Of a stretch of DNA of 64,000 nucleotides, positions 25,962 through 33,357 are shown piece after piece. Numbering within the stretch: the stretch's first letter is position 1; every line of letters begins with the position of its first letter. The notes below the pieces were generated by a model. That model ran no database searches. It had not been told where the DNA came from and saw nothing but the letters and a program-made list of their open reading frames with translations. A program made the translations under genes and the position numbers. The stretch is from Lachnospiraceae bacterium (GTDB lineage Bacteria; Bacillota; Clostridia; Lachnospirales; Lachnospiraceae): positions 1 to 64,000 of the forward strand of contig JAIKYA010000075.1 of NCBI GenBank assembly GCA_024683645.1, in the 5' to 3' direction.

Positions 25962-28010
25962 TCACATGGTCACACCGGCTGCATTGATCTCGCCGACAAG
26001 TTTTATGATCCTCTCCCTGAAAGCCTCATCTTTATTTAATAGTCTTTCGATCAGATTGCTGCAGCGCTTTATCAGTTCACTGTCTTCATAGATATCGGCC
26101 ATCTTAAATAGCGGCATGCCGGACTGTCTGAGCCCGAACAGATCTCCGGGTCCGCGCTGTTTCAGATCCTCTTCGGCTATCTTAAAACCGTCGTTGGTCT
26201 TAGACATGATCTCCAGTCTCTTCTGCGCCTTTTTACTCTTCTCGCCTTCCCCGCCGGCCACAAAGATGCAGTAAGACTGTTCACTGCCTCTGCCAACCCG
26301 GCCACGCAGCTGATGCAGCTGTGACAGGCCGAAGCGTTCCGCATTCTCGATCATCATTACCGTAGCATTCGGAACATTGACCCCCACTTCCACAACTGTC
26401 GTGGAAACCAGTATATCAGTCTGTCCCTTTGCAAAACCTTCCATAACCCTGCGTTTATCCTCATCCTTCATACGTCCGTGAAGGATATCTATACGTATGT
26501 TTGAAGGCATTTTTTCGCGGAGCATCTCTCCGTAGCTCTCAACATCTTCCACGCCGCAGAGTTCATCATTTTCCTCGACCATCGGACAGATAATATAGGC
26601 CTGTCTGCCTTCGCTTATCCTCTTTTGTATAAAGCTGTAGAGTTTGGGCCTCCAGTCTGTACCCAGCACCGTATTCTTTATCGGCAGGCGCTTTGCCGGC
26701 AGCTCATCTATGATACTTACATCAAGATCCCCGTAAAGTATCAGGCCGAGCGTTCTCGGTATGGGCGTTGCCGACATTACCAGTACATGCGGATGCTGTC
26801 CCTTTTCCCCGAAAGTGAGTCGTTGCCGCACTCCGAAACGGTGCTGTTCGTCAGTTACGACAAGACCAAGTTTTTTATATTCTGCTTTTTCCTGTATGAG
26901 CGCATGGGTTCCTATTATGATATCCGCCTTTCCCTCTGCGGCCATCCTGCAGGCTTCACGCTTTTGTGCGGCCTTAAGAGCCCCGCTGATCAGCACGGGC
27001 CGTATATCAAGGCCGTATTTTTCATTCATCTCACAGATGTCATTATAATGCTGCCTTGCAAGCACTTCCGTCGGTGCCATGACTGCAGCCTGATAGCCTG
27101 CATCGATGATCTTCATGGCTGCAAGGAAAGCAACAGCAGTTTTTCCGCAGCCCACATCTCCCTGCAAAAGCCTGTTCATGCAGTTTTCGCCCGACATATC
27201 ACGGCATATGTCATCCAGCGCGCGCTTCTGCGCTCCGGTGAGTTCATAGGGAAGACCGTTTAGCAGCTTTTCATAGCGTATGCTTTCACCCGTATGTACT
27301 TCCGTCTTTTCTTTTTCCGTTTTGCTTTTCAGCAGCTGTATCCTTGCAAGGAACATGAATATCTCGTCAAAAGCAAGACGCTTTCTTGCTCTTTCGATAT
27401 CCTCCCTGTCTTTGGGCTGATGGATCTTTCTTATCGCCTCAGCCCTGCCTATGAGTCCTTCCGCAATCAGCACATCCTCCGGCAGAAATTCCTCATATCT
27501 TTCGCACAGCCCTATCACTTCTGATATTGCTTTTGAAAGCTTTGACGCAGTCAGCCCGCCATGCAGCGGATAGACAGCCTTTAGTCTCCCGGCCTCTTCT
27601 TTGTACTCTTCTTCTGTCAAAAAGCGTGGCTGGCTCATCTGCCATTCGCCTTTTTTGAATGTACAGATACCGTTTAATACACTGCTGCGTCCGGGTAATA
27701 TACTGTTTTTCAGATAAGGCATGTTAAAGATCGAAACCTGCAGGCTTCCGCTGTCATCACAGACCCTGAACCTGAGTATGCTTTTCCCGCCAACGCGAAA
27801 GAGTGCAGCTTTAGTCTGCACTCTTACATTTACGGTCACGCGGCCGTCACTTTTTATCTCAATTATCTTTTTTACCGGGCTTAGATTCGTATAAGATCCC
27901 GGGAAATACTCAAGCAGGTCGGATACGGTATATATGCCGGCTTTATAAAATGCGGCAGCGCTCTTTTCACCTATACCCTTTACGTTTATTATCCCGCTTG
28001 ACAGATCCAA
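25962..28010 (-). CDS. recG: ATP-dependent DNA helicase RecG
   Basis: This 682-aa helicase reverses stalled forks and branch-migrates recombination intermediates. An N-terminal wedge/OB region (LRFRVCDDSGSLQVSIFNMP) precedes the helicase core: Walker A LLQGDVGCGKTAVAF, DEQH box VVTDEQHRFGVRQR, MSATPIPRTL, and motif VI QLRGRVGRGSEQSYCIF. Length is standard. The start is a TTG at 28010, directly after the fakA stop; no ATG gives the conserved N-terminus. Third gene of asp23-fakA-recG. Confidence 0.97.
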   Translation of the reverse strand: MDLSSGIINVKGIGEKSAAAFYKAGIYTVSDLLEYFPGSYTNLSPVKKIIEIKSDGRVTVNVRVQTKAALFRVGGKSILRFRVCDDSGSLQVSIFNMPYLKNSILPGRSSVLNGICTFKKGEWQMSQPRFLTEEEYKEEAGRLKAVYPLHGGLTASKLSKAISEVIGLCERYEEFLPEDVLIAEGLIGRAEAIRKIHQPKDREDIERARKRLAFDEIFMFLARIQLLKSKTEKEKTEVHTGESIRYEKLLNGLPYELTGAQKRALDDICRDMSGENCMNRLLQGDVGCGKTAVAFLAAMKIIDAGYQAAVMAPTEVLARQHYNDICEMNEKYGLDIRPVLISGALKAAQKREACRMAAEGKADIIIGTHALIQEKAEYKKLGLVVTDEQHRFGVRQRLTFGEKGQHPHVLVMSATPIPRTLGLILYGDLDVSIIDELPAKRLPIKNTVLGTDWRPKLYSFIQKRISEGRQAYIICPMVEENDELCGVEDVESYGEMLREKMPSNIRIDILHGRMKDEDKRRVMEGFAKGQTDILVSTTVVEVGVNVPNATVMMIENAERFGLSQLHQLRGRVGRGSEQSYCIFVAGGEGEKSKKAQKRLEIMSKTNDGFKIAEEDLKQRGPGDLFGLRQSGMPLFKMADIYEDSELIKRCSNLIERLLNKDEAFRERIIKLVGEINAAGVTM

Positions 28011-28014
28011 GATT

Positions 28015-29673
28015 TTATTCCACCGAAACGATGTAGTAATATACCGGCTGTGCTCCCACGGTCATCTCAATGTCCACCTTAGGGAAATGCTCTGCCACTT
28101 TTGCTTTCATGGCCTGTGCATCCGCCTCGCTGACATCGGCACCGTAATATATGCTTATCAGTTCCGAAGTATCCTCACACATCTTATCGAGCATGGAGAG
28201 CATTACTTCCTGAATGTCCGCACCGTTTGAGAGTATGCCGCCGTCACCGATACCCATGAAATCATGCTCATGGATCTCCACGCCATCAATCGAAGTATCC
28301 CTTACCGCATATGTAAGAGATCCGCTCTTTACCATTCCCGCAGCTTCATTCATGGACGCTTCATTCTCCTCTGCGGATGCGTCCGGCATATAGGCTATCA
28401 TGGCCGAGATACACTGGGGCACGGTCTTGGTCGGGATCACTATTATCTTCTTATCCTTGGTCAGGTCTCTGGCCTGGTTTGCAGCAAGGATGATGTTCTT
28501 GTTATTGGGGAAGATGAACACGGTATCCGCATTTACGGTCTTGACCGCGTTCAGCATGTCTTCGGTACTGGGATTCATGGTCTGGCCGCCTTCTATGAGA
28601 CAGTCAACACCAAGTCCTTTAAATATTTCCCCTATGCCGCTGCCTGCACTCACAGCCACAAAACCGACTGCCTTTCTGGGAGCCTCAGGGACCGGTGCTT
28701 CCTTACTTTCGGCAGGGAGCTTTCCGCTGTCAGCCATCCTTCTGTTCAGTATCTTTACATCGACCAGTTCACCGTACTGCAGGGCTTTCTGGAGCACCAT
28801 ACCGGGATCGGAGGTATTTAAGCCCACATTTACGATACCCTCATCAACGGAAACCGTAACTTCATCACCGACTTCATTTAAATACTTCTTTACTTCCGAT
28901 TCTCTCTGATTATGGAAAGCCTTGTCCAGCATGATAGAGAGAGTTGTATGGTAAAGATATTTATATTCCTTTACCTTCTTCTCCTCAGCACCGAAAAGCC
29001 TTACTTCGCCGGCAGCCTGTGAAGTCTCCTCATCCATGGTGAACTCTATGCCCTTGCCGAGGAAACCGTCATAGATACCTTCCACGACAGCCATAAGACC
29101 GGCACCGCCGGAATCCACCACACCCGCTTCCTTCAGTACGGGGAGCAGTTCGGGTGTATATGCAAGTACTTCGTTGCCTTTTTCTATCACTTCCCTGAAA
29201 AATACGTCGAGATCTTCCTCGCCTCTTTCATAGATCTCATTTATCTTTTCGGCTATACCCTTTGCAACGGTAAGTATGGTACCTTCTTTAGGCTGCATTA
29301 CAGCCTTGTATGCCATCTCCACCGCTTTGTCACAGGCTGCCGAGATGATACCTATATCTACGGTATCATGTCCTTTTATCACCTTGGCCATACCTCTGAA
29401 CAGCTGGCTCAGGATAACACCGGAGTTACCTCTTGCTCCTCTTAATGTACCCGAGCTGATGCTCTTGCATACCGTATCCATATCCGGATCCTTGAGAGCA
29501 TATACTTCCTTGGCTGCCGACATAACGGTAAGCGTCATATTTGTTCCTGTATCACCATCAGGCACGGGGAACACGTTCAGTTCATTTATCTCTTCCTTTT
29601 TTGACTCAAGCTTCTTAGCACCTGCAAGAAACATTTTTGCAAGCATCGAAGCATCTAAGGTATTAATCGCCAC
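28015..29673 (-). CDS. fakA: DhaL-domain protein, fatty acid kinase FakA (YloV-type)
   Basis: This 552-aa protein has an N-terminal DhaL ATP-binding domain with NVFPVPDGDTGTNMTLT near residue 33 and SSGTLRGARGNSGVILSQ near 90, a middle DAK1-like segment, and a C-terminal domain (IIVIPTKTVPQCISAMIAY). With a FakB (DegV) protein, not present here, it phosphorylates exogenous fatty acids. The start is GTG at 29673 with AGGAGG 9 nt upstream. It lies 18 nt after asp23, the arrangement common in Firmicutes. Confidence 0.92.
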   Translation of the reverse strand: MAINTLDASMLAKMFLAGAKKLESKKEEINELNVFPVPDGDTGTNMTLTVMSAAKEVYALKDPDMDTVCKSISSGTLRGARGNSGVILSQLFRGMAKVIKGHDTVDIGIISAACDKAVEMAYKAVMQPKEGTILTVAKGIAEKINEIYERGEEDLDVFFREVIEKGNEVLAYTPELLPVLKEAGVVDSGGAGLMAVVEGIYDGFLGKGIEFTMDEETSQAAGEVRLFGAEEKKVKEYKYLYHTTLSIMLDKAFHNQRESEVKKYLNEVGDEVTVSVDEGIVNVGLNTSDPGMVLQKALQYGELVDVKILNRRMADSGKLPAESKEAPVPEAPRKAVGFVAVSAGSGIGEIFKGLGVDCLIEGGQTMNPSTEDMLNAVKTVNADTVFIFPNNKNIILAANQARDLTKDKKIIVIPTKTVPQCISAMIAYMPDASAEENEASMNEAAGMVKSGSLTYAVRDTSIDGVEIHEHDFMGIGDGGILSNGADIQEVMLSMLDKMCEDTSELISIYYGADVSEADAQAMKAKVAEHFPKVDIEMTVGAQPVYYYIVSVE

Positions 29674-29691
29674 CTTGGGTATCCTCCTGAA

Positions 29692-30048
29692 TTAGTCTAT
29701 TACGCGTACGCCTTCTACAAAGACGTTAACCTTCTCAACCTCCAGACCGCTGAAGGCTTCCACCTTGTACTTAACAGTCTCAACGAGATTCTCGGTAACA
29801 GCCCTGATGCTGACGCCATAGGCTATTATGATATGAAAATCTATTGTAAGCTTGCCTGCGTTGCTTCTGACCTGAATGCCATGCTCTACGCTTTCTTTCT
29901 TCAGTATACGTACCAGACCTTCTTTAACGTTTACGGATGCCATTCCCACGATGCCGTAGCACTCGTTAGCGACATTACCTGCATACTGTGCTATCACGGT
30001 ATTGTCGATGGAAATGCTTCCCATATGAGTATCCAGCGAATTCTTCAT
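29692..30048 (-). CDS. Asp23/Gls24 family envelope stress protein
   Basis: I take ATG at 30048, 7 nt after GGAGG; an earlier GTG overlaps that site. The 118-aa product has the family core VIAQYAGNVANECYGIVGM and IDFHIIIAYGVSIRAVTENLVETVKY, ending EVEKVNVFVEGVRV. Such proteins are abundant small proteins linked to the membrane and envelope stress. It is the first gene before fakA and recG and has its own near-perfect promoter. Confidence 0.93.
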   Translation of the reverse strand: MKNSLDTHMGSISIDNTVIAQYAGNVANECYGIVGMASVNVKEGLVRILKKESVEHGIQVRSNAGKLTIDFHIIIAYGVSIRAVTENLVETVKYKVEAFSGLEVEKVNVFVEGVRVID

Positions 30049-30096
30049 ACACACACCTCCGGTTGTACTTGTCTGCGCTTTTGCGCATGCCCGTTT

Positions 30097-30125
30097 ATTA
30101 TATATTAATGACTTTTAAATGTCAA
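30097..30125 (-). promoter_or_regulatory. consensus sigma-A promoter of asp23-fakA-recG
   Basis: Perfect TTGACA, 17-nt spacer, perfect TATAAT on the minus strand. The transcript leader contains the palindrome tgcgcttttgcgca (about 30074-30087), a likely small hairpin. Confidence 0.93.
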
Positions 30126-30156
30126 AAAATCTGCTGTTTGTATTTCCGTGGAGCAA

Positions 30157-30291
30157 AGCGTTCCGCTTGCGGAACGCTAGCGCCGAGCGCGGTTGCCGAA
30201 GGCAACATTTTCCTCTCGCGCGAGTGCGCATCCCGCCCGGAGGGCTTTTTGCTTTATGGAAATTCCAGAGGAATTTCCTATAAAGCAAAAA
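30157..30291. repeat. repeated structured intergenic element, copy 1
   Basis: In plus orientation: hairpin I agcgttccg-CTTG-cggaacgct (30157-30178); a short gcgc-cga-gcgc palindrome; hairpin II gttgcc-gaa-ggcaac (30192-30206); ctcgcgcgag; gcccggagggc followed by TTTTT; then hairpin IV, a 21-bp stem with one bulged base (30246-30266 with 30270-30291, loop aga). A second copy lies at 60381-60516; from the gcgcggttgcc block onward the two are almost identical, and hairpin I differs by compensatory changes. The element begins 6 nt after the VWA-gene stop codon and ends 31 nt before the asp23 promoter (minus-strand order). Confidence 0.9.
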
Positions 30292-30297
30292 CAGCTT

Positions 30298-31500
30298 TCA
30301 GTTTTTCTTCATCAGTACTTCCATTCCCTCGTTAAGCCCTTCTACCGTAAGCGGCAGCATGGGAAAGATCTCTTTTATGGCCGTCTCGGCTTCACGCCAG
30401 GGTGCCGCTCCCGGGGCCATCTTCGGATTCATCCAGACTATCCTCTTATATTTCTGTTTAAGCCTTATCAGCCATTCATAACCGGAATAACCGCCGTTGG
30501 GGCCGCGATAGTTACCGTCCTTGGCATACAGTTCCTCCGGCGCCATGGCCGCATCTCCTACTATTATTACTTTAAAATCCTTATCCAGGTTTTTGAACAT
30601 CCACTCGGTTTCCACCCAGTTACCGTTCTCGCAGCCGGGATCGTTATATACATGGGAATATATGCAGTTATGGAAGTAATAAGTCTTTACTTCCTTATAA
30701 TGATTTGATTTATGTACCGACTGGAACAGCTCGTTTAAAAGATCACAGTAGGGTATCATGGTACCGCCGGAATCCATGAGAAGCAGCAGCTTAACCGTGT
30801 TTTTCCTGGGCTTGTCCATGACTATCTTCAGCACGCCGCCCTGTTCGCAGGTATCGTGCACCGTCCCGTCTATATCCAGTTCGGTCTTCGGTATATCGAG
30901 TTTTGTGGAAAACTGTCTGAGTTTTCTTAGTGCCGCCATAAACTGCCTGCCGGTAAGCACCCTGTCATCCCTGAAATCCCTGTATTTTCTGGCGCCTATG
31001 ACCTGGAAGGCACTCTGGTAGCCTGTCCCTCCGCCTACTCTTATCCCGCCGATATTACCGCCGGTATTGCCGAAAGAGGTCTTGCCCATCGTACCTATCC
31101 AGTAAGCTCCTCCGTTGTGCTCACTGTCCTGATCCTTTAGGCGCTGCTTGAACTTTTTCTCCACGTCATCCTTATCTATCTCAAAAGTCTCAACGGAGTT
31201 CAGATAATCCTTGTCCTCTTCGTGCAGCATATCGTTCATCTCAGGTTTGTCCAGCCATTTCAGCATCCGTTCCGTTACCCCCGGTTCATGCTGCATGGCC
31301 TTGAAGCACTCTTCAAAAGCCTGATCGTATTTATCATAATCGGTCTCGGAATGGACTACTATCGATCTGGCTATATAGTAAAACTTAGTGAGCGACGACT
31401 CGCACAGCCCCATATCAAGGGCGTTCTGCAATGTCAGCCACTCACTTAAGGTAACGCTTATCCCGTATTTGTTTAAGGCATTAAAGAAATTATTGAACAT
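30298..31500 (-). CDS. VWA-domain protein (CoxE-like), partner of the MoxR ATPase
   Basis: This 400-aa cytoplasmic protein has a C-terminal von Willebrand A-type domain starting at KLLLLMDSGGTMIPYCDLLN; later strands are VKTYYFHNCIYSHVY and FKVIIVGDAAMAPEELY. The MIDAS triad, usually DxSxS, reads DSGGT here, so metal binding may be altered. The N-terminal half (about 1-190) is alpha-helical and charged. Its start overlaps the moxR gene by 11 nt. MoxR/VWA pairs act as chaperone-like assembly or maturation systems; the client is unknown. Copy 1 of the structured element starts just past its stop. Confidence 0.85.
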   Translation of the reverse strand: MFNNFFNALNKYGISVTLSEWLTLQNALDMGLCESSLTKFYYIARSIVVHSETDYDKYDQAFEECFKAMQHEPGVTERMLKWLDKPEMNDMLHEEDKDYLNSVETFEIDKDDVEKKFKQRLKDQDSEHNGGAYWIGTMGKTSFGNTGGNIGGIRVGGGTGYQSAFQVIGARKYRDFRDDRVLTGRQFMAALRKLRQFSTKLDIPKTELDIDGTVHDTCEQGGVLKIVMDKPRKNTVKLLLLMDSGGTMIPYCDLLNELFQSVHKSNHYKEVKTYYFHNCIYSHVYNDPGCENGNWVETEWMFKNLDKDFKVIIVGDAAMAPEELYAKDGNYRGPNGGYSGYEWLIRLKQKYKRIVWMNPKMAPGAAPWREAETAIKEIFPMLPLTVEGLNEGMEVLMKKN

Positions 31501-32302
31501 AATGCTTTACGGTTTCCAGATCCTCATCCTTTTTGACTATCACACCTATGAACGGAAGCTTCTCTTTCAGGGTATCGGTGGGTATACCGCCCATCTGCAG
31601 CGCATTGACCCAGTCAATGAGCTCCGAAGTGGATGGCTTCTTTCTCACATCCCTTATACCTCTTATCCAATAGAACACCTCCATGGCATTCTTCAGCAGA
31701 TTTTCTTCGATATCCGGGAAATGAACCTTTACGATCTCTTCCATAAGAGCCTCATCGGGGAAATCGATATAGTGGAATATGCATCTGCGCAGGAATGCAT
31801 CAGGCAGTTCCTTTTCAGCATTCGAGGTAATGATAACTATCGGACGATGCTTTGCCTTTACCGTCCTCTTCGTTTCGTGGATATAGAATTCCATCTGGTC
31901 AAGCTCCCACAGCAGGTCGTTGGGAAATTCGAGATCGGCCTTATCTATCTCATCGATAAGCAGCACCACCTGCTCATCACTCTCAAAAGCCTCACCGAGC
32001 TTTCCAAGCTTTATATATCTTGCGATATCATCAACACCCTCTTCACCGAACTGCCCGTCATAAAGACGCTGTATCGTATCATACATATACAGTCCGTCCT
32101 GGGCCTTGGTCGTGGATTTGATGTTCCATATGATCAGCTTTTTACCGAGACTTTTTGCAACAGCCTCTGCCAGCATCGTCTTGCCGGTTCCCGGCTCTCC
32201 CTTTATCAGCAGCGGCTTTTTAAGTGCTATGGCCACATTCACACTGCCCATAAGCGCCTCGCTCGCCACATATTCCTTTGTACTCTTAAATTCCTCTGTC
32301 AT
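31490..32302 (-). CDS. MoxR-family AAA+ ATPase
   Basis: This 270-aa ATPase has Walker A KGEPGTGKTMLAEAVAK near residue 35, Walker B VVLLIDEIDKADLEFPNDLL near 110, sensor 1 PIVIITSNAEKELPDAFLRR near 155, and a small C-terminal lid. It is a single AAA+ domain of the normal MoxR size. It overlaps the VWA gene by 11 nt and lies 25 nt after gpsA. It probably remodels a client recruited by the VWA protein. AAAGGACAGTGT precedes its ATG. Confidence 0.92.
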   Translation of the reverse strand: MTEEFKSTKEYVASEALMGSVNVAIALKKPLLIKGEPGTGKTMLAEAVAKSLGKKLIIWNIKSTTKAQDGLYMYDTIQRLYDGQFGEEGVDDIARYIKLGKLGEAFESDEQVVLLIDEIDKADLEFPNDLLWELDQMEFYIHETKRTVKAKHRPIVIITSNAEKELPDAFLRRCIFHYIDFPDEALMEEIVKVHFPDIEENLLKNAMEVFYWIRGIRDVRKKPSTSELIDWVNALQMGGIPTDTLKEKLPFIGVIVKKDEDLETVKHYVQ

Positions 32303-32327
32303 ACACTGTCCTTTCGATCAGATGCCA

Positions 32328-33338
32328 TTATTCCTCCCAGGGAAGTTCATGTTCGGCCTTCAGTTCTCTTATCATCAGTTCGTTTACGGCCTCTTTAACC
32401 GGTTTATCTTCAAAGAGGATCTTGTTGACCTGTTCGATGATAGGCATCTGTACATTGTATTTTTTTGCTAGTTCCAGACCTGCTTTGGCGGAATATACTC
32501 CTTCCACCACCATCTTTACCTCGTCCATGGCTTCTTTCATCTTTTTACCCTGGCCGATCAGTATGCCTGCTCTTCTGTTTCTTGAATGCATGGACGCACA
32601 GGTGACTATAAGATCTCCCATGCCGGTAAGACCTGCAAAAGTCTCGGGTGCGCCGCCCATCACTGTTCCCAGCTTCGATATCTCATTAAGTCCTCTGGTA
32701 ATGAGTGCGGCTTTCGTATTATCACCGTAGCCCAGCCCGTCGGCCATACCTGCGGCTAAAGCCACCACATTCTTAAGAGCTGCTCCCAGCTCAACGCCCA
32801 TCACATCGGGTGAGGTATATACTCTGAAAACCGGTGAAGAGAATATGCTCTGCACATATTCCGCTGTTTTTTTCTTTCTGGCAGCTGCAACTATCGTAGT
32901 CGGCAGCCCGCGTCCAACCTCTTCGGCGTGGGTAGGGCCCGAAAGCACCGCCACATCGGCCTGCGGTACTTCCTCGGATATCTGTATATCCAGAGTCTTC
33001 AGGCTATCTTCTTCTATACCCTTTGCAACATTGACAATGATCTGCCCTTCGGAAACATAAGGCTTCATCTGGGCTGCTGTCTTGCGTGTAAAAATAGAGG
33101 GAACAGCCAGGACCAGCAGGTCCATATCTTTAACAGCCTCTTCAAGCTGTTTAGTGAACTGCATCTTCTCACTGAGCTTTACTCCCGGAAGCTTGTCTTT
33201 ATGTTCATGCTCTGCCTTCAGCATATCTATCTCTTCAGGCAGAGCCGACCATACGCTCACCTCATGTCCGTTATTGTTCAACAGCCACGCCAGTGCTATA
33301 CCCCAGCTGCCTGCACCTATCATTCCTACTTTGGCCAT
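32328..33338 (-). CDS. gpsA: glycerol-3-phosphate dehydrogenase (NAD(P)+)
   Basis: The chosen ATG at 33338 follows GAGGAGACAAGGGTA and yields the conserved N-terminus MAKVGMIGAGSWGIALAWLL; an upstream extension would add 27 atypical residues. The 336-aa enzyme reduces dihydroxyacetone phosphate to sn-glycerol-3-phosphate for phospholipids. Motifs: VNVAKGIEEDSLKTLDIQI, LSGPTHAEEVGRGLPTT, LKNVVALAAGMADGLGYGDN with the catalytic Lys, and GLTGMGDLIVTCASMHSRNR. It lies 19 nt after the large secreted-protein gene. Confidence 0.97.
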   Translation of the reverse strand: MAKVGMIGAGSWGIALAWLLNNNGHEVSVWSALPEEIDMLKAEHEHKDKLPGVKLSEKMQFTKQLEEAVKDMDLLVLAVPSIFTRKTAAQMKPYVSEGQIIVNVAKGIEEDSLKTLDIQISEEVPQADVAVLSGPTHAEEVGRGLPTTIVAAARKKKTAEYVQSIFSSPVFRVYTSPDVMGVELGAALKNVVALAAGMADGLGYGDNTKAALITRGLNEISKLGTVMGGAPETFAGLTGMGDLIVTCASMHSRNRRAGILIGQGKKMKEAMDEVKMVVEGVYSAKAGLELAKKYNVQMPIIEQVNKILFEDKPVKEAVNELMIRELKAEHELPWEE

Positions 33339-33357
33339 TACCCTTGTCTCCTCGTAC

